Shown: piece by piece, positions 50,311 through 58,506 of the stretch | Numbering within the stretch: position 1 is the stretch's first letter | Layout: each line of letters opens with the position of its first letter | DNA from: Pseudoflavonifractor sp050943825 | GTDB taxonomy: Bacteria; Bacillota; Clostridia; Oscillospirales; Oscillospiraceae | Length of the DNA stretch: 64,000 nt | Reading direction: 5' to 3' | NCBI RefSeq assembly: GCF_050943825.1 | Contig: NZ_JBMNPX010000001.1 | Span: 248,001 to 312,000, forward strand | Program-made: the position numbers and the translations under genes | Notes under the pieces: model-generated | Told to the model about the DNA's origin: nothing | The model's database searches: none | The model's input: the letters and a program-made list of their open reading frames with translations, nothing else

Positions 50311-51615
50311 TTATTCCGTGTCCAGCTCCGCCAGCTTCTCCAGCGCCCGCTTGGACAGCTCGGCGTTCTTATTCCGCTTGCCCTTCACCTTATAGCCCAG
50401 GGGCGGGATGATGCCGAAATTCACGTTCATGGGCTGGAAGTCGGTCACCGTCTCATTGCTGATATACAGCGCCAGGGCGCCAGTGGCGGTCTCCTGGGGG
50501 AAGTCCACGGGCGGCAGGTCCCGCAGTCGGCGGGACAGCTCCAGCGCCGCCAGGAAGCCGGAGGCGGTGGACTCCACATAGCCCTCCACGCCGGTAATCT
50601 GACCGGCAAAGCAGATACGGGGGTCCTTCTTCACCCGGTAATACCGGTCCAGCAGACGGGGCGAGTCCAGATAGGTGTTGCGGTGCATGACCCCGTAGCG
50701 GAGGAACTCGGCGTTCTTCAGGGCGGGAATCATGGAGAACACCCGCTTCTGCTCAGGCCACTTCAGGTGGGTCTGGAAGCCCACCAGGTTATAGATGGTG
50801 CCGTCGGCGTTGTCCTTGCGCAGCTGCACCACAGCGAAGGGCTCCTTGCCCGTCTTGGGGTCCTTCAGGCCACGGGGCTTGAGGGGACCGTAGCACAGAG
50901 TGTCGTGTCCACGGCGGGCCATGACCTCCACGGGCATGCAGCCCTCGAACACGTTCTTGTCCTCAAAGCCGTGAACCTCCGCCTCCTGGGCAGCGCACAG
51001 CTCGGTCCAGAAGGCCTCATACTCCTCGGCGGTGAGGGGGCAGTTGATATAGTCCGGGGTGCCCTTGTCGTACCGGGAGGCAAAGAAGGCGCTTTCCATG
51101 TCCACGCTCTCAAAGGTCACCAGGGGCGCGGCGGCGTCGAAGAAGTTCAGGTAGTGGCTCTCGGGGAAAAAGCCCTTGATATCCTCCGCCAGCGTGTCAG
51201 AGGTCAGAGGTCCGGAGGCCACGATGACCTGTCCCTCTGCCGGAAGGCGCTCCACCTCCCCCTCTACTACGGTAATCAGGGGGTGGCTGCGGATTTTCTC
51301 CGTAATGGCCTGGGCAAAGCCGTGGCGGTCCACCGCCAGCGCGCCGCCCGCCTCCACCCGGTGCTCGTCGGCACAGGACAGAATCAGGGAGCCCATGCGC
51401 CGCAGCTCCTCCTTCAGCAGGCCAACCGCGTTCTCCAGCTGGTCTGACCGCAGGGAGTTGGAGCACACCAGCTCGCCAAACCAGGGCGTGTGGTGGGCAG
51501 GGGTCATCTTCTCCGGCTTCATCTCCCGCAGCTCCACCGGGATGCCCCGCTGTGCCAGCTGCCACGCGGCCTCGGACCCGGCCAGGCCTGCGCCAATTAC
51601 AATCACTGGTTCCAT
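50311..51615 (-). CDS. trmFO: TrmFO, folate-dependent tRNA U54 methyltransferase
   Basis: The 434-residue protein starts with the FAD fold VIVIGAGLAGSEAAW and continues with LREMKP, the SNSLRSDQLENAVGLLKEE stretch and CMPVEVMARRG, closing with QPMNVNFGIIPPL. It makes ribothymidine at tRNA position 54 from methylenetetrahydrofolate and FADH2. The ATG at 51615 has AAAGGAG five bases upstream. It follows topA, a conserved Firmicutes order. Its last 22 codons recur 222 bases downstream. Confidence 0.97.
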   Translation of the reverse strand: MEPVIVIGAGLAGSEAAWQLAQRGIPVELREMKPEKMTPAHHTPWFGELVCSNSLRSDQLENAVGLLKEELRRMGSLILSCADEHRVEAGGALAVDRHGFAQAITEKIRSHPLITVVEGEVERLPAEGQVIVASGPLTSDTLAEDIKGFFPESHYLNFFDAAAPLVTFESVDMESAFFASRYDKGTPDYINCPLTAEEYEAFWTELCAAQEAEVHGFEDKNVFEGCMPVEVMARRGHDTLCYGPLKPRGLKDPKTGKEPFAVVQLRKDNADGTIYNLVGFQTHLKWPEQKRVFSMIPALKNAEFLRYGVMHRNTYLDSPRLLDRYYRVKKDPRICFAGQITGVEGYVESTASGFLAALELSRRLRDLPPVDFPQETATGALALYISNETVTDFQPMNVNFGIIPPLGYKVKGKRNKNAELSKRALEKLAELDTE

Positions 51616-51639
51616 CTTATCTCCTTTGTATCGCAAGAG

Positions 51640-51668
51640 GGCAGGGGCGGGCTGCTCCCGTCCCTGCC
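51640..51668 (-). other. hairpin between topA and trmFO
   Basis: GGCAGGGACGGG pairs with CCCGCCCCTGCC around 5 nt on the minus strand with one G-U pair. No T-run follows, so it is a processing or stability signal rather than a terminator. Confidence 0.4.
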
Positions 51669-51674
51669 CCAGGG

Positions 51675-53963
51675 TTATTCTTCGGTCTTGGCAGCCTTCT
51701 TGGCCGTCGTTTTCTTGGCGGTGGTCTTCTTCGCCGCAGGCTTCTTCTCGGCTGTCTTCTTGGCAGCCGTCTTCTTGGCGGCGGTCTTTTTGACCTTCTC
51801 CTCTCCCTCGGCAGGAGCGGCCTCAGCGGTTCCCTCGGCAGCCGGCTTCTTCTTGTAGCCCCGCTGGTCCTCGGGCAGGAAGTTGGGGCACTCGGGGTTA
51901 ATGCAGAAGGGCTTCTTGAAGCCTCTGCCCGACTTCTTGAACATGGTGTGGCCGCAGGAGGGGCAGTTGTCCTTCACCGGCACGTCCCAGGTCATAAAGT
52001 CGCACTTCACGCCGTTGCGGCCCGAGTTGTTCTCACAGCCGTAGTAGGCAAAGCCCCGCTTGGAGGTCTTTTTCAGAATCCGTCCGCCGCACTTGGGGCA
52101 GCGACCGGGCATCTCAATCACAATGGGCTGGGTGTGGTCGCACTCAGGCCAGCCGGGGCAGGCCAGGAACCGGCCGAACCGGCCCGACTTGATGACCAGG
52201 TTCCGGCCGCACTTGGGACACAGCTCCTCGGAGACCTCGTCGGGCACCTTGATACGCTCCAGATCCTGCTCCGCCTGCTGGAGCTCCTTCTCAAAGCCGC
52301 CGTAGAAGCCGCTGATGAGCTCACGCCAGTTGACCTTGCCGGTCTCCACCTCGTCCAGCTGCTCCTCCATGTGGGCGGTGAAGGCGGTATCCACGATGTC
52401 GGGGAACTTGTCCTTCATCAGCCCGGTGACCACCTCGCCCAGAGGCGTGGTGCGCAGGTACTTACCCTCCTTCACCACATACTCCCGGTCCAGAATGGTG
52501 GACACGGTGGGGGCGTAGGTGGAGGGTCGGCCGATGCCCTTCTCCTCCAGGGCCTTGATGAGGGTGGCCTCGGTATACCGGGCAGGAGGCTGGGTGAAGT
52601 GCTGGTCCCGGTTCAGCTTCCGCAGGTCCAGGGGCTCCCCTTCCTTCAGGTCGGGCAGCGGGGACTGGAACTCGTCCTCCTCCTCGTCCTTTCCCTCCAC
52701 GTACACCGCCATGTAGCCGGAGAACTTGATGGCGGAGTGGTTGGCCCGGAAAGTGTATCCGGCGGACTCCACGTCGATGGTCACGCTGTCGTACACGGCG
52801 GCGGCCATCTGGCAGGCCAGGAAGCGGCTCCAGATCAGCTTGTAGAGCCGGTACTGCTCGCTGGTCAGGTCCTTCTTCACGTCCTCGGGAGTCAGGTTCA
52901 CGTCGGAGGGACGGATGGCCTCGTGGGCGTCCTGAGCGCCCGATTTGGCCTTGTAAACCCGGGCCTTGCCAGGATAGTACTCCTGGCCGTAACGGCCCAG
53001 GATGAAGCTTCTGGCGGCAGCGGTGGCCTCGTCGGACAGGCGCAGGGAGTCGGTTCTCATATAGGTAATGAGACCCACGGTGCCCTCACCCGCAATGTCC
53101 ACGCCCTCATAGAGCTGCTGGGCGATGGACATGGTACGCCGGGGGGTCATGTTCAGCTTGCGGGAGGCCTCCTGCTGGAGGGTGGAGGTGGTGAAGGGCG
53201 GCGCAGGGTTGCGCTGCTTGTCCTGCCGCTTCACGCCCCGGACGGTGAAGGGGGCGTGCTCCACGGCGGACACCACCGTGTTGACCTCCTCCTCACTGTG
53301 GAGCTCCATCTTCTTCTCACGGCCGTAGAAGGCCGCCTTGAACTTGCCCGCCGCAGGGGCGATGCGCTCCAGCTCGGCCTCCAGGGTCCAGTACTCCTCG
53401 GGCTGGAAATCCCGGATCTCCTGCTCCCGCTCCGCAACCAGCCGGGTAGCTACCGACTGGACGCGGCCCGCGCTCAGGCCCCGGCGAATCTTCTTCCACA
53501 GCAAGGGAGAAATCTGATAGCCCACAATGCGGTCCAGCACACGCCGGGCCTGCTGGGCGTCCACCAGGTCCATGTCGATGGCCCGTGGATTGGCAATGGA
53601 CTCGTTGACCACCTTCTTGGTGATCTCATTAAAGGTAACACGGTGGGTCCGCTCGTCGGGCAGACCCAGCAGCTCCTTCAGGTGCCAGGAGATGGCTTCA
53701 CCCTCACGGTCCGGGTCGGTGGCCAGGAAGATCTGATCGCTCTTCTTGGCCGCCTTCTTCAGGTCGTCGATGACCTCTTCCTTGCCCTTGATGGGCTGGT
53801 AGTCCAGAGTGAAGCCGTGCTCCACGTCCACGCCCAGCTTGCTCTTGGGCAGATCACGCACATGGCCCATGGACGCCTTGACCTGATACCCAGGGCCCAG
53901 ATATTTCGTAATGGTCTTGGCCTTGGCCGGAGACTCCACGATAACCAGATTTGTCTTTGCCAC
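51675..53963 (-). CDS. topA: DNA topoisomerase I
   Basis: The 762-residue protein has the Toprim start NLVIVESPAKAKTI, DPDREGEAISWHL, and the active-site Tyr in ITYMRTDSLRLS. Three C-terminal zinc ribbons follow (CPKCG...CPGWPEC, CPKCG...C, CPSCG...CINPEC), then a 35-residue Lys/Ala tail of repeated AAKK units. It relaxes negative supercoils. The GTG at 53963 has GGAGG six bases upstream and gives the family's N-terminus. It lies between dprA and trmFO. Confidence 0.97.
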   Translation of the reverse strand: MAKTNLVIVESPAKAKTITKYLGPGYQVKASMGHVRDLPKSKLGVDVEHGFTLDYQPIKGKEEVIDDLKKAAKKSDQIFLATDPDREGEAISWHLKELLGLPDERTHRVTFNEITKKVVNESIANPRAIDMDLVDAQQARRVLDRIVGYQISPLLWKKIRRGLSAGRVQSVATRLVAEREQEIRDFQPEEYWTLEAELERIAPAAGKFKAAFYGREKKMELHSEEEVNTVVSAVEHAPFTVRGVKRQDKQRNPAPPFTTSTLQQEASRKLNMTPRRTMSIAQQLYEGVDIAGEGTVGLITYMRTDSLRLSDEATAAARSFILGRYGQEYYPGKARVYKAKSGAQDAHEAIRPSDVNLTPEDVKKDLTSEQYRLYKLIWSRFLACQMAAAVYDSVTIDVESAGYTFRANHSAIKFSGYMAVYVEGKDEEEDEFQSPLPDLKEGEPLDLRKLNRDQHFTQPPARYTEATLIKALEEKGIGRPSTYAPTVSTILDREYVVKEGKYLRTTPLGEVVTGLMKDKFPDIVDTAFTAHMEEQLDEVETGKVNWRELISGFYGGFEKELQQAEQDLERIKVPDEVSEELCPKCGRNLVIKSGRFGRFLACPGWPECDHTQPIVIEMPGRCPKCGGRILKKTSKRGFAYYGCENNSGRNGVKCDFMTWDVPVKDNCPSCGHTMFKKSGRGFKKPFCINPECPNFLPEDQRGYKKKPAAEGTAEAAPAEGEEKVKKTAAKKTAAKKTAEKKPAAKKTTAKKTTAKKAAKTEE

Positions 53964-54015
53964 GATATACCTCCAAAAGGGGAGCGGCCGCTCCATGGGG
54001 CCAGGCTCCTCTCGC

Positions 54016-55242
54016 TTATTCTCGCTTCAATACCACGGTGCTCTCAAAGCGCCTGCCTGCCTTCTCCTCCACATAGCCGTGGATTTGCAGCATGGTCAGG
54101 GCACTGGACACCCTGCGGGCGGGAATCTGGGTCAACTCCACCAGATCGTCTGTCCGCAGCCCGCGCCCCTCCAGGGCCAGAAGAATGTCCCGCTCATCAT
54201 CGGTCAGCGCGCCGTCTTCTAAGGTAATATATGCCATATTCTCAGGGTTGTCAACCGTTTCGGCGGTCACCTCTTCCTGAGGCTCCGGCTCCTGAGGGGA
54301 TTCCGCGACCTCCAGCCGGGCGGCCTCCTCCTGTGCCGGAAGAGGCTCCGGTCGGCTTACACGTCCGGGCAGCAGGTGCTCATACTCACACAAAATGTCC
54401 CAGCCGGAGAGGACCAGCTTGGCCTCGCCCCGCTGGATGAGCAGGTTGGTGCCCCGGCTCATGGGCGCGTCGGCGTTGCCGGGCACCGCGAAGGCGTCCC
54501 GTCCCTGGTCCAGGGCCAGGCGCATGGTAATCAGGGTACCGCTGCGCTCCTCCGCCTCCACGGCGGCCACGCCTAGGGACAGACCGCTGATAATCCGGTT
54601 GCGGATAGGGAAATGCTCTCCTTTATTCTCTGTCCCCGGCGGATACTCGGAGATGAGGGCTCCGACCGCCGCCACATCCTCATAGAGCCAGCGGTTTTCC
54701 GCCGGGTAGACCACGTCGATTCCGCCGCCCAGCGCTGAAACCACGCTGCCTCCGCCCTTGAGGGCGCCCCGCAGCGCCGCGGCGTCCAGTCCACGGGCAA
54801 TACCGGACACCACCAGCGCGCCCCCTCTGGCCAGCTCCATGCCCAGACGGCCGGCCATGATTTTTCCGTACTCCGTGGGCCGCCGGGTGCCTACCACGCC
54901 GACAGTCACCAGCTCATCAAATGGGAAGAGTTTTCCCTTTACATACAGTACACAGGGTGGGTTTGCAATCTGCCGCAGGCGCTCGGGATACTCCGCGTCC
55001 TGAATGGTGAGGATGCGGATGCCCAGCCGGTCGCAGTCGCCCAAAATGCGCTCCGCCCCGTCCAGGCTCTTGTCCAGCAGGGTACGCTGCTGCCAGTCGG
55101 TCAGGCCGCACAGGCGGTACTCCTCCCGGTCGGCAAAGTAGGCCGCCTCCGGCGTGCCGAAATGGTCCAGCAGCCGGAAGGTCTGAAGCGGCGTAAGCCC
55201 TCGCCTTGTGGTGAGCCAGATCCAGTATTTCAGCGCTGCCAC
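54016..55242 (-). CDS. dprA: DNA processing protein DprA
   Basis: The 408-residue protein begins LKYWIWLTT, has a SAM-like domain, then the Rossmann core with VGVVGTRRPTEYG, VSGIARGLDAAA and the SGLSLGVAAVEAEERSGTLITMRLA stretch. A Glu/Pro linker (about 305-345) and a winged-helix domain close it. It loads RecA on incoming single strands during transformation. The GTG at 55242 follows AGGAGGGG at seven bases; a longer reading to 55281 lacks a site. No other competence gene lies in the window. Confidence 0.95.
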   Translation of the reverse strand: MAALKYWIWLTTRRGLTPLQTFRLLDHFGTPEAAYFADREEYRLCGLTDWQQRTLLDKSLDGAERILGDCDRLGIRILTIQDAEYPERLRQIANPPCVLYVKGKLFPFDELVTVGVVGTRRPTEYGKIMAGRLGMELARGGALVVSGIARGLDAAALRGALKGGGSVVSALGGGIDVVYPAENRWLYEDVAAVGALISEYPPGTENKGEHFPIRNRIISGLSLGVAAVEAEERSGTLITMRLALDQGRDAFAVPGNADAPMSRGTNLLIQRGEAKLVLSGWDILCEYEHLLPGRVSRPEPLPAQEEAARLEVAESPQEPEPQEEVTAETVDNPENMAYITLEDGALTDDERDILLALEGRGLRTDDLVELTQIPARRVSSALTMLQIHGYVEEKAGRRFESTVVLKRE

Positions 55243-55262
55243 AGCTGTCCCCTCCTGTTCTC

Positions 55263-56021
55263 TTACCGGCACATCTCCCACAGTACAACCCCTGCCGCCA
55301 TAGCCGCGTTCAGGGATTCACAGCGCGTCCGCATGGGGATTTTGATGGTCCTCCGGCACAGGGCCAGGGCCTCCTCCGAGATGCCCCGTCCCTCGCTGCC
55401 AATCACCACGGCCGCCCGCTTCAGGTCCACATCCCGCACGTCCACGGTGTCCTCCCGGAGGGCGGTGGCATACAGGGGAATGTCCGCCCCGTCCAGCAGG
55501 ATTCGGATGGTCTCCAGGTCGGTCTCCCAGGCGGGCAGGCGGAAGCAGGCTCCCATAGTGGCCCGGATGGTCTTGGGACTCCAGGGGTCGGCGCAGCCAT
55601 TGACCAGCAGCAGGCCGTCGGCGCCGAAGGCGTCGGCGGTACGCCATATGGTACCCAGATTGCCCGGGTCCTGGACCCCGTCCAGCACCAGATACCGTCC
55701 GCCGGAGAGCTTGTCCGGCGGTGTGAGCGCAGGTGTCCGGCATACGGCCAGCAGTCCCTGGGGTGTCTCTACCGAGGAGACCGCCCGCAAAAGGCTGTCA
55801 GGCACTTCTACTTGACGGGCCTCTCGAGACAATTCTTCCGGCCAGGTTCGCCCTTCCGCTGTCAGAACCGTCTCCACAGAGGCTCCCCACTTCAGGGCCT
55901 CCTCTATCAGCTTGGGCCCCTCGCAGACAAATACTCCCTCTTCCCTGCGCAGGGCGCGGCTCTGTCCCAGCTTTTTGATGCGGACCATCAGAGGGTTCTG
56001 CCGGCTGGTAATATGCTCCAT
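55263..56021 (-). CDS. TrmH/SpoU-family RNA 2'-O-methyltransferase
   Basis: The 252-residue protein has an N-terminal substrate-binding domain (ITSRQNPLMVRIKKL...EGVFVCEGPKLIEEAL) and a knotted methyltransferase core with motif 1 DPGNLGTIWRTA, motif 2 IGSEGRGIS and motif 3 IPMRTRCESLNAAMAAGVVLWE. It uses SAM to methylate a ribose in rRNA or tRNA; RlmB- or TsnR-like specificity cannot be told apart here. It lies between ktrA and dprA, 20 bases before dprA. Confidence 0.93.
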   Translation of the reverse strand: MEHITSRQNPLMVRIKKLGQSRALRREEGVFVCEGPKLIEEALKWGASVETVLTAEGRTWPEELSREARQVEVPDSLLRAVSSVETPQGLLAVCRTPALTPPDKLSGGRYLVLDGVQDPGNLGTIWRTADAFGADGLLLVNGCADPWSPKTIRATMGACFRLPAWETDLETIRILLDGADIPLYATALREDTVDVRDVDLKRAAVVIGSEGRGISEEALALCRRTIKIPMRTRCESLNAAMAAGVVLWEMCR

Positions 56022-56054
56022 AGGGGCCTCCTTCTCTCTTTCTCTGTCTGCTGC

Positions 56055-56708
56055 TTACAGGTCGTGCAGACGGTTGATGTCCTCGTTCCGGCCAAGGGTT
56101 ACCACAGCGTCCTTGGACTCCAGAACGTAGTCGCCGCCGGGAGCCACGTCCAGCAGGCCGGTGCTCCCCTTGCGGACAGCGATGATGTTAACATGGTGTT
56201 TGGCCCGGACATCCAGGTCCCGGATGGAACGGTGCTGCCAGCTCTTGGGGATTTCCAGCTCCACGATGCCGAAGTCATCGGACAGCTCAATAAAGTTGAG
56301 CACATTGGAGCTGGACAGCCCCTGGGCCAGCTTGACGCCCATCTCATGCTCGGGGAATACCACACGGTCAGCACCGATCTTCTCCAGCACCTTCCGGTGG
56401 ACATGGCTCTGAGCCTTGCAGATGACCCGCTTGACGCCGATCTCCTTCAGATTCAGGGTAATCAGGGCGCTGTTGCCCACATCGTCGCCCACGGCCACAA
56501 TAGCGCAGTCGTAGTTGCGCACACCCAGGGCCCGGAGCACCGCGGGGTCACGGGCGTCGCCGGTGACGGCGTGGGTCACCCGCTCCGCAATCTGCTGTAC
56601 GCTCTCCTCATGGGCGTCGATGGCCAGCACCTCATGGCCCAGCTCACACAGCTCGGTGGCCACTGCAGTGCCGAAGCGGCCCAGTCCGATGACAACAAAA
56701 GTCTTCAT
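56055..56708 (-). CDS. ktrA: KtrA-type potassium channel regulatory subunit
   Basis: The 217-residue protein has an RCK_N Rossmann domain with GLGRFGTAVATEL and the acidic end of beta-2 in LAIDAHEE, followed by an RCK_C domain that often binds c-di-AMP. It forms octameric rings gating the KtrB channel with ATP or ADP. It lies 61 bases after ktrB in the same operon. Confidence 0.94.
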   Translation of the reverse strand: MKTFVVIGLGRFGTAVATELCELGHEVLAIDAHEESVQQIAERVTHAVTGDARDPAVLRALGVRNYDCAIVAVGDDVGNSALITLNLKEIGVKRVICKAQSHVHRKVLEKIGADRVVFPEHEMGVKLAQGLSSSNVLNFIELSDDFGIVELEIPKSWQHRSIRDLDVRAKHHVNIIAVRKGSTGLLDVAPGGDYVLESKDAVVTLGRNEDINRLHDL

Positions 56709-56769
56709 TTTTGTTCACCTTTCTCCGCCGTCGGCGGATACAGAATTATTCCGGCAGGTCTTCCGACGC

Positions 56770-58152
56770 TCAGCCGATCATAACATCCAAATTGGGGTAC
56801 TTAATCTTGGCGGGATAGCGGCTCCGGGTCAGGAAGGCCACAGAGAAGGAAATCACGCCGATGCGGCCCAGATACATCAGGCAGATCAGCACCACATGGG
56901 AGAAGGCGCTGAGCGTGGGGGTAATGCCTACTGTGACGCCAACTGTGCCCAGTGCGGACGCCGTCTCAAATGCGGCATGGAGGTAGGGCACACCATCCGC
57001 CAGAGAAATCACAATGGAACCGGTCAGGAACAGGAATATAATAATCAGTGCCAGGGTCATGGCGTCGATAACCTTCCGGTAGGAGATGGCCCGGCCCCGA
57101 ACGGTCACCTGCTCCCGTCCAGCCAGATTGGAGCGAAGGCTCAGCAGAAGCACAGCCACTGTCACCGTCTTCAGTCCGCCGGCAGTGGATCCGGAAGAGC
57201 CTCCGATGAGCATCAGCATGCAGGACACTGCCATGGAGCTGTCCAGCAAGCCGCCCTGATTAAAGGAGGCAAAACCCGCTGTCCGGAGGGTTACAGACTG
57301 GAAGAGCGCGTTGAGTATTTTCTGCGGTACAGGCATGTTTCCCAGCGTGGCGGGATTGGAGTATTCCGCGCACAGGAAGAACACCGTACCACCCACCAGC
57401 AGCGCGGCTGTAATGCTGAGCACCAGCTTGGTGTAAAAGGAAAATCCTTTCCACCTTCTGGTGCGGAGGATATCCTCCCACACGAAAAAGCCCAGACCGC
57501 CGGATACAATCAGCACCATAATGGTGCACAGTACCAGGGGGTCATTATTATATCCCTCAAGGCTTGTAAAGGCGCCGAACTTTCCACCTACCAGGTCAAA
57601 GCCGGCGTTGCAGAAGGCGGAGATGGCGTGGAAAATGCCCCGCCAGATGCCGCCCAGAATGCCGAACTGGGAGATAAAACGGGTGGATAGCACCACCGCG
57701 CCAATACCCTCCAGGGTAAACGTGACCATCAATGCATGGCGCACCACACGGACCACGCCATCCATGTCGTTCAGGTTCAGCGTGGAGGCCATAATCAGCC
57801 GCTCGGACAGGCCGATGCGGCGGCGCAGCAGCAGCGAGAACAGGGACAGGATGGTCATAAAACCCAGGCCGCCCACCTGGATCAGCAGAATGATGACCAG
57901 CTGTCCGAAGAAGGTCCAGCTCATCCCCGTGTCCACCGGGATAAGGCCGGTCACGCAGGTGGCGGAAGTTGCGGTAAACAGGCTGGTGAGGAATCCGGCG
58001 CTCTGGCCGTTCTGAGATGCCACAGGCAGCATCAGCAGCAGCGTCCCTAACAAAATAATGATAGCGAAGCTCCCCGCCACCATGCGGGTGGCATTCATGC
58101 TCTTTCGCCGGATCAGCACATCCCTGAACCATAAACCGATATGTTTTGTCAA
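56770..58152 (-). CDS. ktrB: KtrB/TrkH-type potassium transport subunit
   Basis: The 460-residue protein has the four M1-P-M2 repeats of this superfamily, with filter segments around TATSATCVTGL, FHAISAFCNAGFDL, QSVTLRTAGFASF and FETASALGTVGVTVG; each filter glycine is present. It is the ion-conducting partner of KtrA. The start is a TTG at 58152 with GGAGG seven bases upstream; a longer reading from 58182 has no ribosome site. A long, structured leader precedes it. Confidence 0.93.
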   Translation of the reverse strand: MTKHIGLWFRDVLIRRKSMNATRMVAGSFAIIILLGTLLLMLPVASQNGQSAGFLTSLFTATSATCVTGLIPVDTGMSWTFFGQLVIILLIQVGGLGFMTILSLFSLLLRRRIGLSERLIMASTLNLNDMDGVVRVVRHALMVTFTLEGIGAVVLSTRFISQFGILGGIWRGIFHAISAFCNAGFDLVGGKFGAFTSLEGYNNDPLVLCTIMVLIVSGGLGFFVWEDILRTRRWKGFSFYTKLVLSITAALLVGGTVFFLCAEYSNPATLGNMPVPQKILNALFQSVTLRTAGFASFNQGGLLDSSMAVSCMLMLIGGSSGSTAGGLKTVTVAVLLLSLRSNLAGREQVTVRGRAISYRKVIDAMTLALIIIFLFLTGSIVISLADGVPYLHAAFETASALGTVGVTVGITPTLSAFSHVVLICLMYLGRIGVISFSVAFLTRSRYPAKIKYPNLDVMIG

Positions 58153-58498
58153 TCTAACGCCTCCAGAACTATGGGCGGACACCTGTTGTTCCGCTATTTT
58201 TCCATTTTACACAGAACAGCATACCGAAGGGATGGCGCTCCGCTCTGGTATGCTGTTTGTATCATTTTCTCCGGGAACCTGCGATTGGTATGGGTCGCGC
58301 TGCCGCTCCGGCCCGCGCCGGGTCTGTACATCCCATATCATACTGCCGCCTTCCGTTCCATTCATTGAAAAAATTATCTGTGGCAGTACCCGGCAGGGGT
58401 ATTGACAGTCCCTGGAGCCGCTGCCTCTCATCGGGCTATTCCCTTGAGCACTCTGCTTTTCAGGGGATTCCAGACGAGTTTATACAGAAATAAGTATA
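58153..58498 (-). promoter_or_regulatory. promoter and long structured leader of ktrB-ktrA
   Basis: An extended -10 (TGC-TATACT, 58493-58498) with CTTACA 18 bases upstream lies at the end of jetD. The leader would be about 330 bases. Its structures are a three-part stem with ends GGCAG / CTGCC (about 58382-58424) and an AACAGCATACC / GGTATGCTGTT hairpin (58215-58257). I could not match it to the c-di-AMP riboswitch or another known class by eye. Confidence 0.5.
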
Positions 58499-58506
58499 GC
58501 ATACGC

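Noticed and set aside
58215..58257. Hairpin as terminator of the Wadjet operon
   Set aside because: No T-run follows on the minus strand and it lies downstream of the likely ktrB promoter, so it belongs to the ktrB leader.
58153..58498. c-di-AMP (ydaO) riboswitch
   Set aside because: The conserved core sequences of that class could not be found by eye; a covariance search is needed to exclude it fully.
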